NCBI GenBank assembly: GCA_023512835.1
Contig: CM042085.1
Span: forward strand, 38,084,324 to 38,148,323
DNA: 64,000 nt
Reading direction: 5' to 3'
From: Taxillus chinensis
Taxonomy: Eukaryota; Streptophyta; Magnoliopsida; Santalales; Loranthaceae
Position 1 is the first letter of the stretch; each line of letters begins with the position of its first letter. The notes under the pieces are model-generated. The model saw only the letters and a program-made list of their open reading frames with translations, did no database searches and had not been told where the DNA came from. Shown in pieces: positions 20,976 to 32,947 of this stretch. The translations under genes were made by a program, and so were the position numbers.

Positions 20976-23428
20976 AAAAGATATGGATATGCACAAGGAA
21001 TGACCGCTAAGGTTGAGGGACTGAAATGGTATCTAGGGTCTGAAAAGGAATCAATGATTGCTAATGAAATTTGCTAATGACTCAATAGGGGCTCCCTCTA
21101 CAAGTTCACTCAATGAGATCGCTCTACGAGGTTACCTGCAAAAGAATGAGATGCTTATTTGATTGTGACCGATGCTTCTAGGGCTTGAGAAATCACAAAG
21201 AATAACTTTCATGGTTGAACAACGGAAGCTTTTAGGGCTTGGTTACTTGGGGAAGCATGTTGAGGATGATCTCTTGGGATCTTCAGAGGCGACAACGTTC
21301 TTGAAATAGAAGAAAATGATGAATGTTTGCAAGTAATGCATGGAGTGCAATGAGATGCATGTCTAGGATGCAAGATGAATCTTATGTTAAAAGGGAGCTT
21401 AAACCGCTAGGGGATTTGGTGCTGCCGAAATTCATCTGGACTTGCTGAGGAATGGGATTTAGATCTCATATGGAAAACTCTTTAATTGAGGGTGCTCCGG
21501 TCGCTGGGGAGGCTTGCTTAATTTCTTCAGACTGTCAAAATGCTCAACAAACTATTCCAAATCAATTGAACCTTGTTAGGAGGTCGTTGCATTCCTAGAT
21601 GGCTTGGGCTTTGGTTGGGGAGTTGGTTCATTCAGTCGGGAACCTTTTCTTGTTTGGTCATGGTATTCTTGTTGAGTGACACCCTGGGAAACTCAGCTGG
21701 GGCATAAGCATTTTATTGAAAGTGCCGCACACAAAGCAATTAAATTTAAAAATAAAATATGTTAAAAACAATTTATGAAACATGCAATGTAGAATCACCA
21801 CTTGTTTTCTCGCTTGAGATAGGTAAAAGCTTTTAATGAGAAGCCTCTAAAAGTTTCTGAACTAACTAGGTGTAGCCTTCAGCTTGGCCTTGCATGGATT
21901 TGAGGGTTTGGAAATATCAATGGACAATTCTATCTGATAGTTTGGATCTAGGTATTCAGGGACAAGGTTAGAGAGAATGTCTAATTGTTTGAATTGTAAG
22001 GCTTAGGGACTTGATTGGATATTCTGGATGCTTGTTTGGTAATCTTGGACTCTTGATGCTATGGAGCTAAAATGGAGAGCATATTACGATGCTTTTGGAC
22101 CTTAATTGATGTTCAAGGGTTCAGTTGTAGAAGACGCATGTAGATCTTGGGATTGTTGTGTAGAGGTTTACTCGAAAGGATACCTGAGTGCTTAAGTCTT
22201 GATGCTCAGAAATTCAATGGGGAAGATGTTAACTGATCTTGGCTCTTGAGTGCTTGATCTTTTTGTTATCTTGGCTTTGAATTTTACTCTTAGTGCCCCT
22301 TCAGGTTTTCACTAAGCCCGCCTTATTTTCTAATTGTTGTTCCTTCTGCTTTGTAGCTGGCTTTATATTTTACCCTTGATGCCCTTATATGTTTTCATCA
22401 AGTCCGCCTTGGATATCCATGACTTGTTCCTTTTTTTTGAGCATTTGAGAAAAACTTGATTGCTTAATCGGAGAGGACTTTATTAGGACCGTAATGTAGG
22501 CTTGGGCTACTGGGTTTAATAAGAAAGGGTATAAAGTGGCTCGAACCTAGTCTAGGTTAAAATTGATCCGTAGTTCAAACTACACTTTACAAAATTGCTA
22601 AAATTGCCCCAATACGGGGGGATACTTTACAAAATTGTCCCAATGCGGGATCCTGCTACACAACTGTTTCTTTTCTTCTTTTTTTATTTTTCTTTCGCTC
22701 ACTTTTTTTCTATCTAACAAAAATTGCCCCGATTGTGGGGTATCTCTATGAGAGGTCTTAAAAACTGCCCCAATAAAAGAATTATTTGACAAAATTGCCC
22801 CAATATGGGGTCTTGACACTTATATATTGCCCTAATATGGGGTGAACTACGGATCGGGTTATTTGAAAGAAATATAATCAGGTTCGAAAGGGGTAGCGAT
22901 GGTAGTGTTACAAGGAAGGAAAAGATGGCCTCTATTCATTTTAAACAATCAAAATTTGTCTCAAAATGCTCAAAACAGAAATGAACTTATCTTTCAGTGG
23001 CAGAAGGAACCCTTCGGTGTCAAATGCCTCTGTTTGAAGTGGATGTTGCTTGTCTTAAGTCTGATCCTTTGATTTCAATGGTAACTGCTCCTTGATCGTC
23101 CTTTTGATTTCGGTTAAACTTAGATAGCCCAGCTTCTTTGTTCGGTATGCCCCTGTTGAGCTTATTACTCATGCCAAGAGAGTAAACAAGTGATAATGGA
23201 CATTGCATGCAAAATGTGGGTAAAACAACTTTAAAAAGCCAGTTTTTTTTATTTTTTTACAAATGCCAAACAAAGGAACAAAGTTCTAGAATTTAAAAAA
23301 GCATGCAGAATATAAAACAAGATTGACACAACTAAACACAAGAAAAGGTTCTAAACATCCAAAGAGTTTCCCAAGGTGTCACAAGGCTTGCTCCTCTTCT
23401 TTATTCCAATGGCTCCCACGTTCACGGT
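20976..23428. other. Non-coding 3' region of the Tat TR-GAG element
   Basis: No reading frame longer than about 75 codons and no retroviral domain was found on either strand. Part of it (about 22585-22860) is a loose repeat of AAAATTGCCCCAATATGGGG-like units, in both spaced and tandem copies. The rest is unique-looking sequence with short recurring phrases such as CTTAGGGCTTGG. In an autonomous Tat element, pol would occupy this position. Confidence 0.6.
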
Positions 23429-24998
23429 TCATTGGTTGGAATGCTCTGGCAATGGATTTGAGTTGACATTTGGTGTGCTAGCTTGCTTTGAGAAATCCAA
23501 CCATTTGGAATTGAGCAGATGTTGGACCTTTCTCTTGAAGGCAATGCAACCCTCAATGTTGTGACCAACTCCGTTATTGTGATAGGCACAACAGGCATCT
23601 GCTTTGTACCATCCCGGGTAAGGTTGGTTCACTTCTCCCATAGGTATAGGGCTCACCATACCGGCTTTCAAAAGTTGGGGATATAACTTAGTGTAGGTTA
23701 TGGGGATTGGATCAAATTCTAACTTGGTCCGGTTGGAAGCTTGATTTGGCCTTGTAGACGTCTGCTGGGGCCCTGGTTTCACAGTCGGAGGTGGGACTGG
23801 TGGAAGAGGGCTAGGGGCTCCCCTTGGTGGCTGATATGTTGGAAATTGGGGTATTGGGGCCGCATAGGCTGCAAATGGAGGTAACCCCGTATAGAATCCA
23901 GGAGTAGGGAAAAGACTTGGGTATGCCCCAAAAGTGCTTTGCGGAATAAGAGGATTCTGCCAAACTACCTGAGTATCAGCTTCCTTTTTCTTTCCTCCCA
24001 ATGGAGACTTCTTTGGTGGATCAGGTGTATCTCCATGAAGCTTCCCTTCCTTAATACCATCTTCTATGCGTTCCCCAGAAGCTACTAAGTCTGCAAAGTT
24101 TCTGGGCACATTGCCAATTAGTTTCTCATAGTATACCCCTTTTAGAGTTCTGATGAACATTATAGTCAGCTCTTTTTCAGTCAATGGGGGTTGGACTTCC
24201 ATAGCTGTCTCCCTCCACCTTCTAGCATAAATTTTAAAGCTTTCATTAGCCCCTTTTTCAAAAGCCAGCAGTGCTAACTTGTCAAGTTCCAACTCCGTGA
24301 CATGTTTATACTGCATTAGGAATGCAGTTGCAAGGTCCCGCCAGGTCCTGATATGATGTCCCTCCAACTGAATATACCATCGAAGTGGTGCCCCAGTCAG
24401 ACTTTCTTGGAAACAGTGGATTAAGAGTTTATCATCATTGGCGTGAGCAGCCATCTTCCTACAGTACATAGTGATATGCGTCCTAGGGCATTGAGATCCA
24501 TTAAACTTTTCAAAGTCTGGAACCTTGAATTTTGGTGGTAGAACAACTCCAGGGACTAGGCACAAGTCTTGAGGACTGATCATTCCATAGGTTTCTGTTC
24601 CTTCCACAGCTCTTAGTCTCTCCTCCAATTGCTTCATTGCCAGGGACTGATCACCTTCTTTATGTATTGGAGTCTCTATTAGTTCAGCAACATTCACTGT
24701 ATTTGGTTGAACAAGGCATGTAATTTGAAGGTCCAAGATTCATATTGTTTGGAATAGATGCTTGGGGAGGTGTTGGCATGAAATTTTGGGGTAAAGGTGC
24801 TTCTTGTGGCTGCCCATGAGGGGAGTTAGTGTCTACCTCAATAGATCCCCTTTCTTTTTCAGCTGCCATCTTGGTCAGCATTTCCATCATGACCCTCATC
24901 TGATTCTGAAGTTCTTGTTGTCCTTGCTCCAGACTAGTAAAACGACTTTCAATTTGGTCTTCCATTGAAGTGGATGATCGTTGATGACAGGATCGCAA
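23429..24998 (-). pseudogene. Tat-type gag (capsid/nucleocapsid), one frameshift
   Basis: Encodes the structural Gag protein that forms the virus-like particle. The N-terminal part (24998 to about 24700) is a coiled-coil-like segment (MEDQIESRFTSLEQGQQEL). A frameshift near 24690-24735 moves to the frame that runs to 23429 (435 codons). That frame holds the retrotransposon capsid core (VPDFEKFNGSQCPRTH; LTGAPLRWYIQL; FKIYARRWRETAMEVQPPL; NVPRNFADLVASGERIEDGI), a proline-rich linker, and a zinc knuckle (CAYHNNGVGHNIEGC, near 23540-23590) followed by KRKVQHLL. These motifs are typical of Tat/Ogre gag. Apart from the frameshift it is remarkably open for an element with no pol, which suggests fairly recent mobility. 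Confidence 0.85.
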
Positions 24999-26046
24999 AT
25001 TGTATCGGTGCGCTATGTTGACTTCTGAAAAAGGTAAAATGCGGTAAGCTCCCTTTTATTCTGTTTCATTTTCTCATTTTTTTTCATTTTATTATGTTGA
25101 AGGTATGCATGCATGTAAGGATGTGCATGAGAGTTTAAAAACCTACCCTTCTTAGAGTGATGTTATGAGTCCTAAAGGTTTGTATTATTTACATGATTTT
25201 TTTTTGTGTTGTGTCAGTTCTTTTTCTGATTATGAAATGCATGAACACATCTAAATTAATGAAGACTAGTCTTAACTATCCCTAAACTAAGTAATGGATG
25301 CCTGAATGTATACCTAAATTTATGTTCGGTATTTATGTCCTAAGACTTATATGAATAATTGTATGAATGAAGACCAAAAAATATACAAGATAAGGTTAGC
25401 AAAAAGAAAATACAATAATACAAAGTTAGAAAAAAAGAATAAATTACATGAAGTTAAAATTAATAAAAAGCAAAACTAGAATTAATAAAATATACAAAAT
25501 ATTTACAGGATAATATACAACAAGAGAGTAATAATAAAATAACATGGTATAATATGAATGCACCTACTCTTCAAAAGGAAAGCTAAAATGAGCAAACAAC
25601 ATGTGAGTCAATGTCCCTAATGGACTTTTATTGTTGAACCTATCTTATTCGTTGGTCCCCAAGCTACCTCAATAGAGGGCTTCGTACACCATGGGATTTA
25701 TCGGAGGGGGGCCTTAGAAGGACGAGCCTTAAAAGGACCTCTAGCTTGAGTGAGGAGTCCGGGGTCCCTTTGCGAATAATGATCAATGCGCAGGGCACCC
25801 TAATAAACCTTGCTAACCTAAACTGTGATAAAACCCAGGTATAGGGTTTATGCATGAATGCAATGATTTAAAGAAAGCAGTAAAACATTACTATCATGGC
25901 ATTAAAGCGTGTAAATCAAAACTATCATGCAACGGCGATTAAGCGCAATAAATAAATTGATTAAAGAATAAATAACGCATGAAAGAATAATTTAAAACAA
26001 AGTAGAAACCTCCTAATCCTAATCCTAGGCTTAACTCTCTAACAGT
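24999..26046 (-). other. 5' leader of the Tat TR-GAG element
   Basis: Untranslated stretch between the primer site and gag. AT-rich, with no reading frame of note and no domain; a small minus frame at 25664-25855 shows no similarity that I recognise. The leader would hold packaging signals, but none can be pinpointed by eye. Confidence 0.5.
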
Positions 26047-26063
26047 CCCCAGCAGAGTCGCCA
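26047..26063 (-). other. Primer binding site of the Tat TR-GAG element
   Basis: The minus strand reads TGGCGACTCTGCTGGGG, two bases from the LTR edge. This is the sequence generally found as the primer site of Tat/Ogre elements. It is usually assigned to an arginine tRNA; I could not check that assignment here. Confidence 0.8.
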
Positions 26064-26065
26064 GC

Positions 26066-28208
26066 TGTCATCACCAGATTTTGTCTGGGGGAAACCCGCT
26101 TTTGGGGATGCGGTTCTCCCACCCTTCACCCGAATGGCAATAAAAAAAATACAGAGTCGCCACCAACTGTTTTTGGGGTGCAGTTGGTCACCTAAAATGA
26201 TCTACGTCGCCGAAGCTGAGTTCATGAGTTTAATTACGCATGGGGAAGAACTAGCACCCCTATGACGCCCTTTCGGTACCTATCTTAGGAATTTAAGAGG
26301 TTTCTAATTTGTTTTAATTGTTGTATTAATTTCAGTTATCTACAATTAATTCTGTTTTCCCAAGAACTTAAAATTTCTACTTTTTTTTTATCTAAGTTAT
26401 TTGTTTAAGTGAAATTAAGTCCAATTATCCTAAAAGATCTAAAAGAACTATTAAACATTAAAGAAACAAATTAAAGTACAAATCTAAAAGAATGATTAAG
26501 TCCTAAATTAATTTTATTTTTATTTTTGAAGAAAACCTAAAAACATTTGCTCAAAGGGTCCTAAGAGAATTTCTAAAGAATGCAAAAGAAAGAAAAACAC
26601 GAAAAAACAAAAACAAAAAGTTTGAGAGAGGATAACAAGAAACCTTTTTTGATTTTTACAATACAAGAATTTTGAGTCTCTATGTTAAAAATTAAAGAAA
26701 AACTCATTTATTTTATTTTGACAAAAGGAATGCTTTTTCTGGGATTTTAGAGAAAACATTTTTGGAAAAAACTTTTTATGCAAGCAATGTAAATAAAGTG
26801 TCGGGTGTGTGATAAGTGACATTAAAAAAGGATCTCTTTTTTTATTCTCTCTTTTTTCTTTTACTTTTTTTCTCTTTTTTTTTTTTCTCTTTTTCACTAT
26901 TTTGTTTCTTGATTACATGTTACAATGAAAAGACCTTTGGCCTAATTACAAATAAACATACAATAACAAAAGAGAAAATTACAAAATAAAAATAAAAATT
27001 ACAACACTCCTACAAGACCAATGGTTAGATATCAAATACACAAAAAAGGGAAAAAAAGAAAAAAAAACTATACATAAAGAAATAAAGTGCACAAGTAGAA
27101 TAAACATAAATAAATAAAGTGCACAGGTGAAAATCACATCTATGTTTACTCACCCTATTCCCCCTTTTTTTTAGAAACACCTCCCGTGAAATCCAGAGTG
27201 TAAACACACAGACATATCAAGCATGACAGAGAAGACATCACAGAGGCAATGACACACAAAAAAAAAAATGAAACATGCATGGATAACACACATTCATAAA
27301 ACAGGCAGGGAACTAGTGGACTACTAGCAGAAAACATTAGTGGGAAACGTGTTTTAAGATATTATCAAACTAGTCATCTCTCAACATGGATAAATCACCA
27401 AAGGAAAGTGAGGTGAAAAACAGATGAAGCAGGAGACATCCCCCAGTGAAAAACCATGATGTAGTGAAAAACCATAAAGAATTTAGGGGAATTGTGAGCC
27501 AGTAAAGAGGTGAAAATGTAAACCTATCCTCATGAATTTTTTTATCCTCTTCCACGTTTTTTTTGTTTTCTTTGTGAATACCTTTTTATATTTGAAAACA
27601 AGTACTCCTTGACTATAAAAACAGGCTAACGCTCCATTAGACACAAATGAAATCAACCACAGAGGTGCCACATCAATGGTGATCACGAACAATTTGAAAC
27701 CAAGAGGTAACTGATGGCACACCCAGCAATCAACACACAAGCAAATATAGAAGTTAACAAACTTAAAATCCAAAGGGTATGACGAAAAAATGGGCAAAAC
27801 AAAATGAAAGAAACCAACTGTAATCAAACGGATTTCCTCTTCACCAGGGCGGCTCCTTTCTTTCGGACTGCAAATGTTTTTTTCTCCCAAACAGTCGATT
27901 GGTCACCGGATGACTGCTATGGTGCACTAGGTTCCCCCTTCTTCTATTGCTTGGAATCACACATGCAGCGGCGGCAAGCCCTTGAGTCAGGCGATGGGCT
28001 GGATGGCGGGTGGTAAAGGGGATGCCTTGGTTTTACGCTGGTGGCTGTTTGTATGAAGGGAGGAGACCAGTTGTTGACTGTTGTGGACTAGTTCGGGATG
28101 TAGAAGGTGGTCAATCTCGGCTGGTGGGCATGGTAGCATCTGGGAAGGTCTTGTGGTCAGGCAGTTGTGTTGGGTTGGTGTGGCAATGCCATGGGCAGGT
28201 GTGGTGAC
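26066..28208 (-). repeat. 5' LTR of the Tat TR-GAG element (truncated)
   Basis: Matches the 3' LTR from its 3' edge for 2.14 kb and then stops at the Tat-B LTR that begins at 28209. The missing 0.85 kb corresponds to 19372-20216 of the other copy and includes the LTR start. Its loss means the pair cannot show a target duplication. Confidence 0.8.
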
Positions 28209-29282
28209 TGTCATCACTGGTTTTCGTCCGGGCCCTTTTGGGGTGAGCTCAAACTAAACCAATGGTGAGAAATTTTAGAGTCGCCACCAACTATTTTTGG
28301 GGTACAATTGGATACCCTCTACTTTGAGTAGTTTTAAGTGTATAGTCTGCGTTATCAGAGATGGGTTCGGGAGTTGGTTACGTGTAGGGAAGGATTAGTA
28401 CCCCTACAACGCCCTTTCGGTATCTAATTTAGGAGGAGGAGGTTTGTATTTATACTGCTGTGACTAGACTAAAATTCCTAAGAAGTCTATGATTTATATT
28501 TGGTTAAGTTACTTGTCAAAGTTTATGGTTAAAATTGCTTTACCCTAAATTTCTAAAGGGAATCCTAAAAATTTGGGTTTTTGTGTGAAGTGGGGAATGA
28601 GATCTTAGGGATTGGTTTTGGCTTTTTTGGTTTTACTTTCTGAAATTGAAGTCCTAAAAAATGGTTTTTATTTCCCCCTTTTTTTGTTTTTGTTTTGTTT
28701 TATTTTGTTTTGTTTTTTTTTTGTTTTTGTTTTTGTTTTTGTTTTTTTTTCGGGTTAGAAAACATACATTTTTTGTTTTCTATGTTTTGTAAAAAAAACA
28801 TTTTGGCCTTTTTTTGTTTGTTTTTTGTTTGTTTGTTTTGTCGTTTGTTGTTTTTTTTTTGTTTTAGAAATTGAAGTACCAACTTTGATTTTCTTCCTCT
28901 CTTTTCTTTTTTTTTTCTTTTTTTTTTTAAAACATGAAGACGTTTTTTGTTGTTGTTTTTTTTTTTTTGGAAACCTTTCTTTCTTTCCTTTTTTTTTTTT
29001 TGTGAACCCAAAATCTTAAAGCCAATTTAGGAACATATGCATGAAAATAAAAACGTGGAGTGTGTGATTATGGCATCCACAAAAGAAAAAGAAAATCACT
29101 CTTTTTTCTCTTTTTTTTTTCATGTTCTCCCTCTGCTCTCTCCTTTTTTTTTCCCTTTCTTTTTACTATACTTTACATATTACAACATACACATAGGAAG
29201 AAATACAGAAAAATACAATGAAAAAGGTTGAAAAGCAATTACATCAAATATAGATAAGCTAAAAAATGAAAATTAGAAAAAT
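28209..29282 (-). repeat. Tat-B LTR, truncated
   Basis: Minus-orientation LTR beginning on the plus strand with TGTCATCACTGG. It aligns with 6419-7165 plus 12164-12341 of the other Tat-B copy. It inserted into the Tat TR-GAG 5' LTR and is itself cut near 29282, before the copia-derived sequence that starts at about 29309; the 25 bases between match neither. Long T and GT tracts (28680-29000) give spurious lysine- or phenylalanine-rich frames. No gene. Confidence 0.7.
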
Positions 29283-29715
29283 GCTATCTGTGTCTCATGC
29301 AGTAGCGAGACGGAATCTGTCACTTACTACTCAAGCATCACAGACACATCAGCAAGTCACTGTGCACTTAAAGTTAAACTTACACCGACTTAAGGGGTGA
29401 CGTGCACTCGTTACTTGAGTACTACAGTGGGTGGATCCGGATAATAAAGAGATGGGTCAGAGAAAAGAACGCGGACCATGAAGACGAACCGACAGAGTGA
29501 GTGACTTCTACGATACACTTCTCAACTCATATATAAGTCACTGATAGAGACGGAGCTCAAAGGTATGTTCATCGTTTTCACACTTGAACCCTAACCCTAG
29601 AACTCTCTCTCTCTCTTCGATTCTGTCTCCTTCTCTCTTTCTCTCTCCCCTGACCACCTTCGAACCTTACAATCTCTCTCTACTAGTGTCTCTTTCTCTC
29701 TCTACAAGCTCATCG

Positions 29716-32578
29716 ATGGCCGACGATCTACACAACATCATCCCGAGATTCATCATCGACTGGGAAGCCATAGGCGACGCCAAAGTCAGCTGGCTAAACG
29801 AATTCAGAAGTCGCCTCGATGAAACCGGTATTGCGTCTGTCTGCTCAGGGATGCAAGACTTGCTGATAGAAGATGTCGCGGAATTTTACGAGACCATAAC
29901 ATTCGCTGGAGACAACCTGGTGGGAACTGTACACGGAGTGGAGATTCGAATCTCTGCCGAAATGCTTAGAAATGCACTTCCACTCCTGAAAGATAACTTT
30001 GATTCTCTTCCTAGTCTCTCGAGAGAAGAGTGTAAGTCTTTTCTTGGGTATTCCAATCCCGGAAAGCAAGGTCGGGGAGCCCTGAAGATTGGGTTTTCCG
30101 GTCAGGCACTGGCAACTCTCATAGTCACCGGACAGTGCCTACTGTGTAAGAAGACTGCTCATGACTCTACAAGTCATGAGCAGATGAAGATCATGCGCAG
30201 TGTTCTACAGGGAAGACGAGTAGACTGGGGAACTCAGATACACTCCATGATCAAAATCAAGAAGGGACACTTTGGACTACTTCTCACCAAAGTCCTTAGG
30301 TTCCTACACCCTGACGTATTCTGCAACAGACCTTCAGTGCCACTGCCGACCAAATACATCTTTAAAAGCATTTATGAGGATGGTTGGCTGGAGATCAAGT
30401 TGATGAAAAGGCCTGAGTCAAGTGCAAGAAGTCATGCAGGAGACACAGCCAGCTCTGTACGAGCCCCAGCTCGCATACAACGACAACCGGTCTGTGTCTC
30501 ACAAACTTCTAGGGGCTCCCCTGCATCTGCCACAACAATACATATAGCTGAAGTGGTGGAGAACATTGCCAAAACTCATCTCCCCACTGATTCTACACCC
30601 GAGGAGGCCCCTACTGCCGAGCAGCCCAAGGATACTGCAGAAGTAAGAGAACCTACAGATGGAGGGCAGACACCAACACAGGAAACCCCAGAGGATAGGG
30701 GTACTACACCTGTACTGTTGAGCACTCTTGGGGAGTCTGAGCTAGAAGATTTTATATGGAATATGCCAAGGCTCATATGACCCACGCAGATTTATAAAAG
30801 GCATGGATCACCTTTGGTAAACAGATGGTAGATAAACACCATCTGATTAATTGGTTAGTTGATCAGGGTCTTGTAAGAAGAGACCTAGGGGAAGCCGTAT
30901 CAGTGGTTGCCCCATCTCCCATCATGGTGGACTTACCTGCCACATCTACTCCACATGATGCTGAGGTGGTAAGAATTGTTGTAGAAGAAGAAGCAAAAGA
31001 AGAAGAAACTCTTGGTGCTGCAGCCAGTGACTCCGATGCAGGAGCTATCCCACAAGTCCCTGAGACTGTGGAAAGGACTGAGATGGCTACACCATCTGCA
31101 CCTGTCATTCATCAAGTGGCCACTCAAGTGAGTGAGGAGTTCGTAGCCAATATCCCAATGGCTATCCCAGTACCAGCTGCGTCTCACTCACGTTCTCCGA
31201 CGGCCGAAGAAATAGATCTTCTGGCAAACCAAGGTCATTGAGAAACTCATTTCCTCTGGCATCCTCAAAACATCAGTATCTCAGGCCTTTGAAGAACGAC
31301 TGGCTACCATGGAGTCAAGTATGGAAGAGGTACGAACTTAAGTTGAATTATCAGACCGTACCCTCGACAAGGTGCAGCAAGAAATGACATCACTCACAAG
31401 TTTGACCACCGATGGGTTTAGACATCTGGAGGAACACTGTGAAGACATCAAAGGAGCTTACCAGAGACAATACAAAGGACTCAGTACAACTCTGGGAGCT
31501 ATTCTGTCGGAATGTCATCGTCTTGCCAGTGGCAAAATATCTCTTACTATCAAAAACACACTCCCACAGCCATCCGACCGACCTGCACCTGAACCAGTAG
31601 ATACTCTACAGCCAGCTGTGCCTTCCCCGAGCCACTCACCACCTCCATCTACTGCCACTTACATGCGTGGCCGAAAGTGTGCACATAAAACCACTGTCAT
31701 CACCAATTCTGGTGATGATGATGATGTTCCCATTGCAACCCATATGAAGAAGCAGTCAGCTGCTCCCTACCGACCCTCTTCTTCCACTCAGCCAGGTCCT
31801 TCCATTACCCATCCAAGTGCGGCTGAGTACACCATGCCTGCTTGAACTACTAAACCAGCCGCTACTACCACAGACCAACCATTCGAGCCACCTCGCATTG
31901 TAATGACTGGAGGGACCTCAGCTGAACTGGATGCATTCAACACTTATGTTGCTGGGGATACCACTGCGAGGACTTGTGGCTATGAAGCCTTCTTCACCGG
32001 ACCTGACCTATGTCGACTACTACATGACGGTGAAGAAATGGATAATATTGAGATAACTCAGTTCATCTTCGCACAGAAGTCATTCCTCGAGAAGCTACCT
32101 CTCCATATTCGCAGAGATACCAGGGTGGAACTCTGTTTTCCAATCATGTAGGCTCAGCTCCTCGATGATGCAACAATGATCGAGATTAGACAAGGTCGCA
32201 AATATGAGAACTCCTTCCGTCCTTGGAATGAGGTAGACCATGTCCTCATCCCCTACTTGTCCACATCCCCGCACTGGTTTCTTCTCGATCTTGACTTCAA
32301 GAACCAACAGATCGTCATCTTCGACTCCAAACCTAGTACTTTACTAATCCATTGGCGTGAACAACTGCGTGAATTCAATTGCACTCTCACCCGTGTCATG
32401 CAAGGATATTCTATGTTTGCCATTACATTCGCATCTTGACCACCAACGGGTTCCCAGCTCTCGTGCCTAAATTTGATTGTGTGAGCAGTCGAGCGGCCTC
32501 ATTACACTTGACTCCTGCTCAACTCCTGCGCGAGCAAGTTGCAATTTTTCTGTTTACACAGAGTGTATTGTACTCTTA
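29716..32578 (+). pseudogene. Third ORF of the copia family, copy 1 (Ulp1-like C48 protease domain), broken
   Basis: Homologue of the frame at 42738-45719. The N-terminal 355 codons (MADDLHN...) are open to 30780, where a 1-base deletion near 30753 shifts the frame, and further stops follow (in the 30796 region, at 31238, 31341, 31843 and 32149). The C-terminal region keeps the presumed catalytic histidine (SPHWFLLDL, His at 32272-32274) and the aspartate of VIFDS. A deletion of about 110 bases after 32411 removed the segment that holds the glutamine and the cysteine nucleophile in the other copy. It is therefore dead as a protease. The start at 29716 is chosen because the ATG context GATGGCCGACGAT is shared by both copies. 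Confidence 0.75.
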
Positions 32579-32934
32579 ATTTAACCCATAACTGTCTTGT
32601 ACTCTAATTCCTTGTACAGTGCATTTCTTGCTTTTCACTTTTCTGTGTACTTACTTTCTGTCAGTTATCTTTTATGTATGTCTTTGCACTACTGCCTGCT
32701 ATTCTATGCCTTATTCTTTGTACATTGCTCCCATGAGGTTTATGTTCTGGTGCTTGTTCCTCATCCCAGAAAGGGGGAGTATTTCTCAGGGGAAGAAAGT
32801 TCGTAGGGGGAGTTATCCTTGACAGGAGCCAGCTAACCAGCCTTCATGAATTGCCAGCTAACCAGCCTTCATGAATTGCCCATCAATTTCGTTATCTCAG
32901 ACTTCATGAATTCACCAGTTGTCAGCTTACATTA

Positions 32935-32947
32935 AATAGGGGGAGAT
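32935..32947 (+). other. Polypurine tract before the copia 5' LTR
   Basis: AAATAGGGGGAGAT immediately precedes TGTTGGAAATATAG. This is the standard polypurine tract and LTR start of many plant copia elements. The same junction recurs at 46075-46087. Its presence upstream of the 5' LTR is what shows the tandem arrangement. Confidence 0.85.

Larger units (their letters stand above)
17223..28208 (-). mobile_element. Tat-type element with gag only (TR-GAG), minus strand
   Basis: A retrotransposon unit of about 11 kb is flanked by related LTRs (17223-20216 and 26066-28208, the latter truncated). It has a primer site (26047-26063), gag (23429-24998), a long non-coding 3' region with a minisatellite (20430-20975) and a polypurine tract next to the 3' LTR. 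There is no trace of protease, reverse transcriptase, RNase H or integrase in any frame between gag and the 3' LTR. That is the architecture described for TR-GAG non-autonomous elements, which depend on pol from a relative. It inserted into the integrase region of Tekay-2. Confidence 0.8.
29309..32947 (+). mobile_element. 3' part of a truncated upstream copia copy
   Basis: This 3.6-kb segment is a near-duplicate of 42322-46087. It carries the same promoter-like leader, third ORF, spacer and polypurine tract, and runs into the 5' LTR of the full element at 32948. It therefore represents the 3' end of a second internal region sharing that LTR, an LTR-internal-LTR-internal-LTR tandem whose first unit lost its gag-pol and its own 5' LTR. 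The left break is at about 29309. Confidence 0.75.

Noticed and set aside
28680..29000. Lysine- and phenylalanine-rich frames on both strands
   Set aside because: Produced by long T/GT homopolymer-like tracts in the truncated Tat-B LTR.
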